Source: CADEED01 sp035765415
GTDB taxonomy: Bacteria > Pseudomonadota > Gammaproteobacteria > Steroidobacterales > Steroidobacteraceae
Assembly: GCA_035765415.1 (NCBI GenBank)
Contig: DASTXR010000020.1
Span: 1 to 64,000, forward strand
Length of the DNA: 64,000 nucleotides
Reading direction: 5' to 3'
Shown: positions 17,771 through 26,334 of the stretch, in pieces
Layout of the letters: every line of letters begins with the position of its first letter
Position numbering within the stretch: the stretch's first letter is position 1
Position numbers and translations under genes: made by a program
The notes under the pieces: generated by a model
What the model saw: only the letters and a program-made list of their open reading frames with translations
The model's database searches: none
Told to the model about the DNA's origin: nothing

Positions 17771-18234
17771 ACCCGGCGGGAAGTGGCAGGCGCGGCCCGC
17801 TGTTCTACATCGGCGCGGGCGGATTGCTCACCATGATGCTGGTCGAGACAGCGGCCGTGATCGGCCGGCACATCGGCGTGCCGGTGACCGGCGCGCTGGA
17901 GATCGTGACGGCAGCCATAGTGCCGGCGGCATGCGCGGCGATGCTCATCGCCACGCTGCGCGGCGCGCATGCCGCCGTACACATGCTCACCGACCGGATG
18001 CCGCATTCGCTGCAGCGCTGGGTGTTCCGCATGGGATCGGTCCTCGCGGGCCTGTGTTTCGCGGCACTCGCAGCGGGGTCCGCGTGGCTCGCCGCCGAGA
18101 ACTGGAATTCGTACGAACAGACCGAAGTCCTGCATATTCCTTTCAGACCGCTGCGTGTCGCGGTCACCCTCGCCGCGGCTGCACTCGCGCTGGTTTTCTT
18201 CCATCGGGCGATTCGCGCGGAGAAAACCGAATGA
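17758..18234 (+). CDS. dctQ: TRAP transporter small permease subunit (DctQ type)
   Basis: A 158-residue integral membrane protein with four hydrophobic segments, the usual DctQ topology: about residues 14-36 (LFYIGAGGLLTMMLVETAAVIG), 45-66 (IVTAAIVPAACAAMLIATL), 90-112 and 132-152. It would pair with the large permease encoded 4 nt downstream and with the binding protein later in the operon to drive ion-coupled uptake of an organic anion. ATG 17758 lies within the end of the CapA-like gene and indicates translational coupling. The family is recognised from topology and context more than from motifs. Confidence 0.85.
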   Translation: MDTVNPAGSGRRGPLFYIGAGGLLTMMLVETAAVIGRHIGVPVTGALEIVTAAIVPAACAAMLIATLRGAHAAVHMLTDRMPHSLQRWVFRMGSVLAGLCFAALAAGSAWLAAENWNSYEQTEVLHIPFRPLRVAVTLAAAALALVFFHRAIRAEKTE

Positions 18235-19520
18235 GCGGCCTGCTGGGAGTCATGGGCCTGCTGGCGCTGCTCGCGCTGGGCGTTCCCATCGGCATCGCCA
18301 TGGGCGCCGTCGGTCTCATCGGACTCGCGTTGTTGTTAGGCCCGGAACCGGCGTTGATCAAGAGCACGGTGGTCTTCTTCGAGTCGGTGACCCGCTTCGA
18401 ACTCGGCGTGCTGCCCTTGTTCCTGCTCATGGCTCATTTCTGCTTCGCCGCGGGAGCGAGCCGTGATTTCTTCGGCGCGGCCGCGGGCCTGGTGGGGCAT
18501 CGCCGCGGCGGACTCGCGCTCGCCACGATTGCCGGGTGCGCGGGTTTCGGCGCGGTGAGCGGCTCGAGCCTCGCGACCGCCGCAACCATGGGGCAGATCG
18601 GCTTGCCGGAGATGCGCCGCCGCGGTTATTCGACGGCGTTCGCATCGGGTGCGGTCGCGGCGGGAGGAACGCTGGGCTCCCTCACTCCCCCGTCGGGCGC
18701 GCTCATCGTGTTCGGCATCATCGCCGAGCAGTCCATCGGCAGGCTGTTCACGGCCGCGATCGTTCCGGTCGTGACACAGACGCTGCTCTACATGGCGACG
18801 ATCGTCCTCCTGTGCCGCATCAGACCGAGCATCGCTCCGCCCTCGCCGCGCATCCCGTGGTCCGAAAGAGGCAAGGCCGTGCTGCGTGTGCTCGACCTCG
18901 CGGGGCTGGTGGCCATCGTTCTCACCGGCATCGCGATTGGCTGGTTCACACCCACCGAGGCGGCAGCGATCGGCGCCACGCTGTCGCTCGTTTTGTGCGC
19001 GATCCGCAAGCGCCTGACGTGGAGTTCCTTCTGCGAGGCGCTCGAGCGCACCTTGCGCACCAGCGGCATGTTGTACGTCGTCATCATCGGCGCGCTGATA
19101 TTCGCTTCGTTCATGAGCTTCACGGGCCTCGCCGAACAGATCGCCGCGCTCGTACATCGTCTGCACGGCGGTCCCACCGCGACGATCGTCGCAATCGCCG
19201 TCCTGCTGTTGCTGCTCGGCTCGGTGCTGGACGGCCTCGCGCTCATGCTGCTCACCGCGCCCATCCTGCTGCCGATCACCACGGCCCTCGGCATCTCGCC
19301 GATCTGGTTCGGCATCTTCTTCGTGCGCACCATGGAGATCGGTTTCGTGCATCCGCCGATCGGCATCAATCTCTACGTGATGCACAGCATCGCGCCGGAC
19401 ATTCCCATCGGCCGCGTGTTCAAGGGCGTGCTGCCATTCCTGGCGGCAGACTTCCTGCACCTGGCGATGCTCATCGCCATACCCGGCATGGCGCTCGCGC
19501 TGCCGCAGTGGCTGGACTGA
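18231..19520 (+). CDS. dctM: TRAP transporter large permease subunit (DctM type)
   Basis: A 429-residue membrane protein with about twelve hydrophobic segments. Family hallmarks include the N-terminal LALGVPIGIAMGAVGLIGL, the segment FGAVSGSSLATAATMGQIGLPEMRRRGYS, GTLGSLTPPSGALIVFGIIAEQSIGRLF, GWFTPTEAAAIGA and the C-terminal EIGFVHPPIGINLYV. It forms the ion-coupled transport channel with DctQ. Its ATG overlaps the DctQ stop (ATGA). The nearby genes suggest a carboxylate or hydroxy-acid substrate that is activated with CoA after entry. Confidence 0.93.
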   Translation: MSGLLGVMGLLALLALGVPIGIAMGAVGLIGLALLLGPEPALIKSTVVFFESVTRFELGVLPLFLLMAHFCFAAGASRDFFGAAAGLVGHRRGGLALATIAGCAGFGAVSGSSLATAATMGQIGLPEMRRRGYSTAFASGAVAAGGTLGSLTPPSGALIVFGIIAEQSIGRLFTAAIVPVVTQTLLYMATIVLLCRIRPSIAPPSPRIPWSERGKAVLRVLDLAGLVAIVLTGIAIGWFTPTEAAAIGATLSLVLCAIRKRLTWSSFCEALERTLRTSGMLYVVIIGALIFASFMSFTGLAEQIAALVHRLHGGPTATIVAIAVLLLLLGSVLDGLALMLLTAPILLPITTALGISPIWFGIFFVRTMEIGFVHPPIGINLYVMHSIAPDIPIGRVFKGVLPFLAADFLHLAMLIAIPGMALALPQWLD

Positions 19521-19522
19521 CG

Positions 19523-20599
19523 ATGCACGGAACCCGCGACTTTTCGTTGCTCACGCGCAGCCTGAGGGATGACCCGCAGGCCGCGGCGCGCAGCGCGGCG
19601 GCTTCGGGCCAGCGCGTCGTCGGCTACGTCGGCAATGACGTGCCGGCGGCACTCATACTCGCGGCGGGTGCGCTACCCGTGCGGCTGCGAGTGAATCCGG
19701 ACTCCCGCACGGCGAATGCCGATCGATTCGTCGAAAGCTCGTTTTCGCACGAGCTGCGTGTGATTGCGGAACAGTGGATGCAAGGTGCACTGGATCATAT
19801 TCACGCGGTGATCTTCGCGCGCTGCGACGACAGCGGCCAAAGACTGTACTACTACCTCTGCGAGCTGCAACGCCGGAGCCTCTGTTCGGGACCATTGCCG
19901 CTGCTGTTCGACGCGGCCGGGCTCGCGCGCGACGGCAGTTTCGAGCACACCCTGGAGTCCACGCGAATCCTGGCCTCACAACTCGGCGCGTCGGCCGCCT
20001 CGATGGAACGCGCGCTCGAACGCGTGAAACAGCGCGAAGCGCTGTTGCGCTCGGTCCTCGCGCGGCGCCTGCTGCCATCGCCGCTGCCGGGAAGTGCGGC
20101 TTTTGCGCTGGCGTACGCCGCCGATTGCGATTGGCGCCCGGCGTTCGACGAGTCGGCACGTCAATGGCTGGACGCGGCTACGCCGCTCAATCTTCCGAGA
20201 CGTGTGCTGTTGGCCGGCGATCCCCTGCCCGACGACCAGCTGCATTCCGCCATCGAAGCGGCCGGCGGATCGGTGGTGCTGGAGCTGACTGAGTCGCAAT
20301 TCGAGGGGGAGCGTACGCAACGCGATCCGCTCGCCGCAATCGCCGAGGAATTCCAGCGACGTGAATCGCCGGCGATGTCGATGCGACGCAACCCGCGCTG
20401 GCTCGCCGATCGGGCGGCAGCTCACCGCGCCGACGCGGTCGTCGTCTGGCTGAGCGAGCAGAACGAAGCGCTGCCGTGGGAAATCGCCCGCCAGATGCAG
20501 TCGCTGCGCGCCGCCGGCATTCCGGCGCTACAACTCGCGCGACAACATTGGCGCATCCCGGCCGCGGTACTCACACAGGTCGAGGATTTTCTCCGATGA
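19523..20599 (+). CDS. 2-hydroxyacyl-CoA dehydratase-like subunit (smaller, HgdB-type)
   Basis: A 358-residue protein of the HgdB/FldC/BcrC-like family, recognised by VVGYVGNDVPAALILAAGALPVRLR near the N-terminus, HIHAVIFARCDDSGQRLYYYLCEL, and the C-terminal ADAVVVWLSEQNEALPWEIARQMQSLRAAGIPALQLARQ. Known relatives bind a [4Fe-4S] cluster and, after one-electron activation by an ATPase, dehydrate 2-hydroxyacyl-CoA or reduce benzoyl-CoA. Cysteines are fewer than in the partner subunit encoded two genes downstream. The start is ATG 19523, 2 nt after DctM, and the end overlaps the CoA-transferase ATG. No activating ATPase is seen in the window. Confidence 0.75.
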   Translation: MHGTRDFSLLTRSLRDDPQAAARSAAASGQRVVGYVGNDVPAALILAAGALPVRLRVNPDSRTANADRFVESSFSHELRVIAEQWMQGALDHIHAVIFARCDDSGQRLYYYLCELQRRSLCSGPLPLLFDAAGLARDGSFEHTLESTRILASQLGASAASMERALERVKQREALLRSVLARRLLPSPLPGSAAFALAYAADCDWRPAFDESARQWLDAATPLNLPRRVLLAGDPLPDDQLHSAIEAAGGSVVLELTESQFEGERTQRDPLAAIAEEFQRRESPAMSMRRNPRWLADRAAAHRADAVVVWLSEQNEALPWEIARQMQSLRAAGIPALQLARQHWRIPAAVLTQVEDFLR

Positions 20600-22761
20600 A
20601 ATTGTTGGACGGTATTCGCGTGCTCGCATGGCAGGATGCCGCCGACGGCGCCCTGGCGCGTTTGCTCAGCGATCTCGGCGCCGGAATTTCGAGGTGTGAT
20701 GCGACGCCAGACCTGGCAGGTCTCGCGACTGCCGACTTCCTGCTCGAGCACCTGGGTCTTCCTCGCATCGGGGAAACCGGTCTCTCGCGCGCACAGATCG
20801 AGACCGCGAATCCTCGGCTCATCCACGTATCGCTGAGCACTTTCGGGAGCACGGGTCCGCGTCGCCACTGGCGCGGATCGGAGCTGGTTGCATCGGCGGC
20901 CGGCGGCATCCTGCGTCTCGTCGGCGATGTGGATCGGGCGCCGGTCAAGGAGGCGCTCGATGCCTGTCAATTCCACGCCGACATGGTCGCGGCCGTCGGC
21001 GCGTTGACGGCGTTGCGCGAACGCCGCGAAAGCGGGCTGGGACAACACGTGGACATCTCGGCCCAGGAAGTCGCCTTCTCGCGCAACGTCAATGGAGTGC
21101 TCGTCTGGCAGTTCGACCAGCGGCTGCTCAATCGCGCGGGCGGCGCGCTCAACTATGGCCGCGCCACGGTGCGTTGCATCTGGGCGTTGCGCGACGGGTT
21201 CTGTTTTCACTCGCTGATGACCGGGCGCTTCGGCGCGCCGGCGAACCAGGCGCTCAGCGACTGGATAGACGCCAGCGGCCTGGAAAATCCTCTCGCGGGC
21301 GTCAACTGGGAAAAATACGACCGGTCGACGCTCGACAGCGCGACGCGCACGCGCTGGGAAACCGCCATCGAGGCCTTCTTCAGGACTCGTACGCGCGCGG
21401 AGATCGCCGACGAAGGACGGCGCCGCGGCATCAACGCGACGATGGTTTCCACGCCCGCCGACGTGCTCTGCGATTCGCACCTCGCGGCCCGCGGATTCTG
21501 GCGCGAGACACCGCAAGGCCGCGAACCCGGACGCTTCGTGGCGCTGACGGCCGCTGCCGGTCCCGCGCGGACGCCGGCTCCGCGCCGCGCGGGCCCGGTA
21601 CGCGGGCCGTTGTCGGGAGTGCGTGTACTGGACTTCTCCTGGGCGCTCGTCGGTTCCATCACCACGAAAACGCTGGGCGACCTCGGCTGCGAGATCATCA
21701 AGGTCGAGTCGCGCACGCGCCCTTGCCTCTCCCGACTCGACGTGCAGGTGAGTGCATCGCGCGCCGGAAACCTGGACGACAAGCCCTGGTTCTCGCATCT
21801 CAACACCTCGAAGCGCAGCCTCACGCTCGATCTCAAGCAGCCGGGAAGCCGCGAAGTGCTCGATCCGCTGATCGACTGGGCGGATGTGGTGGTGGAAAAC
21901 TTCTCCCCCGGCACGCTCGAGAAGTTAGGGCTCGACTACGCGCGCCTCGCCGCGCGCAATCCCGGCATCATCATGGTGTCGGGCAGCGTGTATGGACAAA
22001 CCGGCCCGCTCGCCAGGAGCTGGGGCGTCGACGGCACGGGGGCGGCGCTGAGCAGCCGCACTTTCCTGACCGGATGGCCCGATCGCAATCCGGTGATTCC
22101 GAGTGCCGCGCCGTACGGCGACGTGGTGCTCCCGTTCGCCATGGCTGCGGCGGTCATCGCGGCGCTCGAGCATCGCGATTCGCACCAGCGCGGTTGCCAC
22201 ATCGATGCCTCGATGTACGAAGTGTGCGTACAGCAGATGCGCGACGCATTCGTCGCAGGTGCACCGGCGACGCGCACCGGAAACCAGGATTCGCGCGTTT
22301 TCCACCAAGGGGTCTACGCGACGCTCGGCGAAGATCGCTGGGTCGCCGTTACATTCGAGACGGGCGCGCAATGGCAGTCGTTCGCGAAATCCGCGAGTCT
22401 CGATGCGAGCGAATCGCAAGCACGCGACGCGGCGCTCGCGAAGTGGTGCGCGGCCCGCGAGGATGCCGCGGCGGCGGAAAGCCTGCAGCTGCTCGGCATC
22501 GCCGCTGGAGTCGTGCAGGACATGTCGGATCTGCTGGTACGTGACCCGCAGATCCAGGCGCGCCAATCCCTGGTCGAGCTCGAACACCCCCAGCTCGGCA
22601 AGTTCGGGCACATGCGAACACCGATCGGTTTTTCGCGCTCCACGGCCGTGCCATACCGCGCGCCCAACATGGGCGAACACAACCGGCAGATCGCCACGGA
22701 AATTGCCGGGCTGACACCGTCACGCTACGAAGAGCTGGAAAAACTCGGAGTGTTCCGATGA
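20596..22761 (+). CDS. Tandem-fused class III CoA-transferase (CaiB/BaiF x2)
   Basis: A 721-residue protein made of two CaiB/BaiF domains: residues about 1-325 (MKLLDGIRVLAWQDAADG, STFGSTGPRRHWRGSELVASAAGG) and about 337-715 (LSGVRVLDFSWALVGSITTKTLGDLGCEIIKVES, VVVENFSPGTLEKLGLDY). Single-domain enzymes are about 400 residues and act as interlocked dimers, so the fusion would form an internal pseudo-dimer. At the position of the Asp that carries the covalent intermediate in formyl-CoA transferase, both halves have Glu (Glu158 in ISAQEVA, Glu542 in ASMYEVC). Glu occurs in some family members, so activity is possible. It lies between the two dehydratase subunit genes, with ATGA overlaps on both sides, and probably supplies or recycles their CoA thioester. 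Confidence 0.85.
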   Translation: MKLLDGIRVLAWQDAADGALARLLSDLGAGISRCDATPDLAGLATADFLLEHLGLPRIGETGLSRAQIETANPRLIHVSLSTFGSTGPRRHWRGSELVASAAGGILRLVGDVDRAPVKEALDACQFHADMVAAVGALTALRERRESGLGQHVDISAQEVAFSRNVNGVLVWQFDQRLLNRAGGALNYGRATVRCIWALRDGFCFHSLMTGRFGAPANQALSDWIDASGLENPLAGVNWEKYDRSTLDSATRTRWETAIEAFFRTRTRAEIADEGRRRGINATMVSTPADVLCDSHLAARGFWRETPQGREPGRFVALTAAAGPARTPAPRRAGPVRGPLSGVRVLDFSWALVGSITTKTLGDLGCEIIKVESRTRPCLSRLDVQVSASRAGNLDDKPWFSHLNTSKRSLTLDLKQPGSREVLDPLIDWADVVVENFSPGTLEKLGLDYARLAARNPGIIMVSGSVYGQTGPLARSWGVDGTGAALSSRTFLTGWPDRNPVIPSAAPYGDVVLPFAMAAAVIAALEHRDSHQRGCHIDASMYEVCVQQMRDAFVAGAPATRTGNQDSRVFHQGVYATLGEDRWVAVTFETGAQWQSFAKSASLDASESQARDAALAKWCAAREDAAAAESLQLLGIAAGVVQDMSDLLVRDPQIQARQSLVELEHPQLGKFGHMRTPIGFSRSTAVPYRAPNMGEHNRQIATEIAGLTPSRYEELEKLGVFR

Positions 22762-24035
22762 GCGGGCAACGCAGTCGCAAGGATCTGGCGTGCACGGCGG
22801 ATGCCACGGCGCACCAGCGGCAGTTCGTCTCCGATCTCAAGCGTCGCGTGATCGACAACGGCGAGCCTTTTGCGATCGCGCAGGCGGATACGCCGCACGA
22901 AATATTCCACGCGCTCGACATTCCGCTGATCAGCAACCAGTGGTGGTCGGCCTACATCTCGGCCAAGCAGCTCTCGCCGCGCTACTTCGCGGTCCTCGAC
23001 AAGCTCGGCTACCCGGGCAACAGTTGCCGCTACTGTTCGCTGGGCCTTGCCTGCACGCTCGACAACGATCCAGCGACGGCGCCGTGGGGCGGGTTGCCCA
23101 AACCCACGGTGCTCGTCGCGCGACTGACCTGCGAATGCATCCGCCACGTGTTCGGGCAATGGGCCGAAGCCCTGGGTAGCGAATTCTTCCCGCTCGAAGC
23201 ACCGGGCTGGATGCACAAGGACCCGGACTGGTTCAAACACACGAGCAGCGACTGGGACGAGATCTACGAGCCGCGACGCATCGAGCTGCTCGTGAAGGAA
23301 ATGCGCGCGCTCATCGAGCTGCTCGAGAAGCGCACGGGCCGCAAGTTCGACGAGGACAAATTCGCCGCGCTCATGCACGGCGTGAACGAGCAGGAAACCT
23401 ATATCGCCGAAGCGGCGCAGATGATCGGCGACGCGCGGCCCTGCCCCGTGTCGATCGCCGAGCAGATGCCGAACACGATGATTCCCCAATGGCACCGTGG
23501 ATCGGCGTGGGCGATTGCCCATGCTCGCCGCTTTCGCGACGAGGTGGCGGAGCGCATCGCGCAAGGCGCCGGCGCCGGCGGCAACGAGCGCGTGCGGCTC
23601 ATGTGGATAGGCGCCGGCCTCTGGCACGATCCCGGCTTCTATAGCGCACTCGAGGATCGTCACGGCGCGGTCTTCGTCTGGTCGATGTACATGCCGTTCG
23701 CGGGGCCCGCGTACATCCGCGAGCTCAAGGACCGGCCGCTGCACGCACTCGCAAGCCGCGTATGTTCCATGAACGAGGTGCTGCACCTGCCGCCCTGGAT
23801 GAACGGGTGGATGAGCCACGAGGCGAAGCGCTGCGGCATCGACGCCGCGGTCATCCTGGTTCCGCCCGACAACCGGCTGTCCCAGTCGGGAACCCTGCTC
23901 ACGCAGCACGCGCTCGAAACCTCGGGCGTGCCGGTATTGCGCCTGTCCGCGGACATGGTCGATGCGAAGGAATGGCACCACGAGCGCATGGTCGAGCACG
24001 TCGCGCAGTTCCTGCGCTCGGAAGGCTTGATATGA
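22758..24035 (+). CDS. 2-hydroxyacyl-CoA dehydratase-like subunit (larger)
   Basis: A 425-residue member of the HgdA/HgdB/BcrB superfamily. The N-terminal half has ISNQWWSAYISAKQLSPRYFAVLDKLGYPGNSCRYCSLGLACTLD, with Cys90, Cys93 and Cys99, and RLTCECIRHVFGQWAEALG with Cys125 and Cys127 as candidate Fe-S ligands. The C-terminal half includes VRLMWIGAGLWHDPGFYSALEDRHGAVFVWSMY and AAVILVPPDNRLSQSGTLLTQHALETSGVPVLRL, the typical second domain. With the smaller subunit it would form the heterodimer that removes water from a 2-hydroxyacyl-CoA or performs a related radical reduction. Four-nucleotide overlaps bind it to both neighbours. Confidence 0.78.
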   Translation: MSGQRSRKDLACTADATAHQRQFVSDLKRRVIDNGEPFAIAQADTPHEIFHALDIPLISNQWWSAYISAKQLSPRYFAVLDKLGYPGNSCRYCSLGLACTLDNDPATAPWGGLPKPTVLVARLTCECIRHVFGQWAEALGSEFFPLEAPGWMHKDPDWFKHTSSDWDEIYEPRRIELLVKEMRALIELLEKRTGRKFDEDKFAALMHGVNEQETYIAEAAQMIGDARPCPVSIAEQMPNTMIPQWHRGSAWAIAHARRFRDEVAERIAQGAGAGGNERVRLMWIGAGLWHDPGFYSALEDRHGAVFVWSMYMPFAGPAYIRELKDRPLHALASRVCSMNEVLHLPPWMNGWMSHEAKRCGIDAAVILVPPDNRLSQSGTLLTQHALETSGVPVLRLSADMVDAKEWHHERMVEHVAQFLRSEGLI

Positions 24036-25105
24036 AAATGCCCGCGAAGGGTTTCGCCATGGCCACGGCGGCGGCCGTGTTGCTAGGGGCCTGCGCGCCG
24101 CAGCCGCCGGCCGGCGTGACGGTGCTTACCTATGCCTCGCCATATGGTCCCGCGCACCCGTTCAGCCGCGCCGACGCCGCGTGGATGAAATGGATCGAGG
24201 AGCGCTCCGGTGGCCGCATGCGCATCCAGCCGTACTGGTCGAGCTCCGTGCTTTCGTCGGAACATTCGATGACCGAGATCCGCCATGGCGTCGTCGACGT
24301 CGGGCTGATCACGCCTATCTACGCGCGCGGCGGTGCGCACCTGATCCACGTGCAGGCGGCGTATTACGCGGGACTCACGACGTTCCCGCAGCAGGTGGCG
24401 CTGTACGGCTGCCTCGAACGCAGGGATCCGCAATTCGGGCGCGAGCTCGCGGGGCTCGAGGTGCTTGCCGTCCAGGGAGGCAACCTGCCCGGTATCGTCA
24501 CGCACAACAAACCGATCCACACGCTCGAAGACATGCGCGGCTTGCGGCTGCGCGCGCCGGCCGAACTACTCGAGGTGCTGCGGCGCTTCGGCGCCGATCC
24601 GGTCGACATGCCGATGGGCGAGGTCTACTCCGCATTGGCGAAGGGCGTACTGGATGGCGTGGTCGCGCCCGCCGATACCCTGCGCTCGCTGCATTTCGCC
24701 GAGGTCGCCGACCACTTCAACACGCTGCGTGTGCCGCGCGGCGCCTACGCCGCGCGTGCGATCGGGCAGCGGCGGTGGGAGGCGCTCACCGATGCGGAGC
24801 GCGCCATCCTTCGCGAGGGCATCGCGATCTGGGAGCGCGAGCTCGAGCGGCAATTGCACCAGGCCGAGATCGCGGGCGTCGCCGCCGCGCGTGACAACGA
24901 CATGGTTTTCGTCGCCCCTTCCAGCGAGGACACCAGGCGATTCCTCGGGATCTACAACGAGGTCGCGGAACACAACGCACGCGCCGCCAGCAGGTTCGGT
25001 ATCGACGGCCTGAGCCTGTTCCGCTACGCACGCTCGGTGGTGACGCGCGCGGTCGCGACCGGCCGAGTCGAATGCGCCCCGGAAAATACTGGAGAAAAAG
25101 AATGA
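24032..25105 (+). CDS. dctP: TRAP transporter substrate-binding lipoprotein (DctP type)
   Basis: A 357-residue periplasmic binding protein with a lipoprotein signal ending in LLGACAP. The start is ATG 24032, overlapping the previous stop. DctP features are visible: MTEIRHGVVDVGLITPIYARG, IHTLEDMRGLRLRAPAELLEVLRRFGADPVDMPMGEVYSALAKGVLDGVVAP and HFAEVADHFNTLRVPRG. The conserved Arg that binds ligand carboxylates is probably within GLRLRAP. Lipid anchoring is less usual than a free periplasmic form. It completes the TRAP system whose permeases are encoded 4.5 kb upstream in the same operon. Confidence 0.9.
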   Translation: MKMPAKGFAMATAAAVLLGACAPQPPAGVTVLTYASPYGPAHPFSRADAAWMKWIEERSGGRMRIQPYWSSSVLSSEHSMTEIRHGVVDVGLITPIYARGGAHLIHVQAAYYAGLTTFPQQVALYGCLERRDPQFGRELAGLEVLAVQGGNLPGIVTHNKPIHTLEDMRGLRLRAPAELLEVLRRFGADPVDMPMGEVYSALAKGVLDGVVAPADTLRSLHFAEVADHFNTLRVPRGAYAARAIGQRRWEALTDAERAILREGIAIWERELERQLHQAEIAGVAAARDNDMVFVAPSSEDTRRFLGIYNEVAEHNARAASRFGIDGLSLFRYARSVVTRAVATGRVECAPENTGEKE

Positions 25106-26307
25106 GCAGTGCGCTCGCTGGCACCCGGGTCGTGGATTTCAGTCACGTGATGGCGGGTCCTTACGCTTCCCACCTTCTGCGGCTGCTAGGCGCCGACGTG
25201 ATCAAGATCGAATCGCCAGGCGTGGGTGACGCCATGCGCAACTACGGCGCCGACCGCCGCTATGACGGCATGTCGCCCGCGTTCATCGCGGTCAACGCCG
25301 GCAAGCAGTCGCTGACGTTGAATCTCAAGCATCCACCCGCGCTCGCCGCGGTGCGCCGGCTCATCGGCAACGCCGACGTCGTGCTGGAGAATTTTCGCCC
25401 CGGCGTGATGGCCAGGCTCGGGCTCGACTACGACAGCGCGCGGGCGCTGCAGCCCCGGCTGGTGTACTGCTCGGTCTCGGGCTACGGGCAGTGCAGTCCG
25501 CGGCGCGACTGGCCGGCCATCGACAACATCGTGCAGGCCACCAGCGGAATGATGTCGTTGAGCGGGGAAAATGGCGACGGGCCGATGCGCGTCGGCTTTC
25601 CTGTCGTCGACACGCTGACCGGTCAGACGGCCGCCTTCGCCATCGTCGCGGCACTGTTGCGGCGGGAACGCACCGGGTGCGGCGAATACATCGACGTGGC
25701 GATGTTCGACGCGACCATTGCATTCATGGCGTCCGCGGTCGTTCCTTACCTCGTGACCGGCAAGACGCTGGAACGAACGGGCAACGTCGGTTACAGCGGG
25801 CAGCCTACTTCCGCGGTGTTCGACGCGGGCGATGAACGCCAGATTTCGCTCGGCGTGGTTCAACAAGCGCAATTCGAATCGCTGGCGCGCACGTTGAAGT
25901 GCGAACGCTGGCTGTCCGATGGGCGGTTCGCCACGCCGGACCTGCGCCGGCAAAACAGCCGCGTGATGCGCGAGGAACTCGCGACGGTTTTCGCCACGCA
26001 GCCCGCCGAGGTCTGGGAGCGGCAATTGAGCGCGGCCGGCGTTCCCTGCGGCATGGTGCGCGATGTGAGCGAGGCCATGAGCCTCGAAGGCCTCGAGAAT
26101 CGCGGCATCCGGATTCCCATGCACGTTCCCGGACTGCCCGACCGCCAGGAAGTGGACATCGTGAACGCCGGGTTCAAATTCAGTCAGGACTCTCCGCATA
26201 TCGACCAGCCTCCACCAAGACTGGGCGAACACGGTGAGGCCATCCTGGAGTCGCTGGGGTACGACGCGAACGAGCGCCGCGAAATCCTGGCCGGAAACAT
26301 TCGCTGA
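25102..26307 (+). CDS. CaiB/BaiF class III CoA-transferase
   Basis: A 401-residue single-domain CoA-transferase. It starts at ATG 25102 with GGAG 9 nt upstream and overlaps the DctP stop. The N-terminal RVVDFSHVMAGPYASHLLRLLGADVIKIESPG is classical, ENFRPGVMARLGLDY follows, and the catalytic Asp is probably Asp203 in YIDVAMFDATIAF. It should transfer CoA from an acyl-CoA donor to a carboxylic acid through an enzyme-aspartyl anhydride intermediate. Unlike the tandem-fused transferase upstream, it retains the usual Asp. It is probably the activating enzyme for the substrate taken up by the TRAP system, which is inference. Confidence 0.9.
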   Translation: MSSALAGTRVVDFSHVMAGPYASHLLRLLGADVIKIESPGVGDAMRNYGADRRYDGMSPAFIAVNAGKQSLTLNLKHPPALAAVRRLIGNADVVLENFRPGVMARLGLDYDSARALQPRLVYCSVSGYGQCSPRRDWPAIDNIVQATSGMMSLSGENGDGPMRVGFPVVDTLTGQTAAFAIVAALLRRERTGCGEYIDVAMFDATIAFMASAVVPYLVTGKTLERTGNVGYSGQPTSAVFDAGDERQISLGVVQQAQFESLARTLKCERWLSDGRFATPDLRRQNSRVMREELATVFATQPAEVWERQLSAAGVPCGMVRDVSEAMSLEGLENRGIRIPMHVPGLPDRQEVDIVNAGFKFSQDSPHIDQPPPRLGEHGEAILESLGYDANERREILAGNIR

Positions 26308-26334
26308 CGCATCAGGCCATCTCTCGGGGGATTC

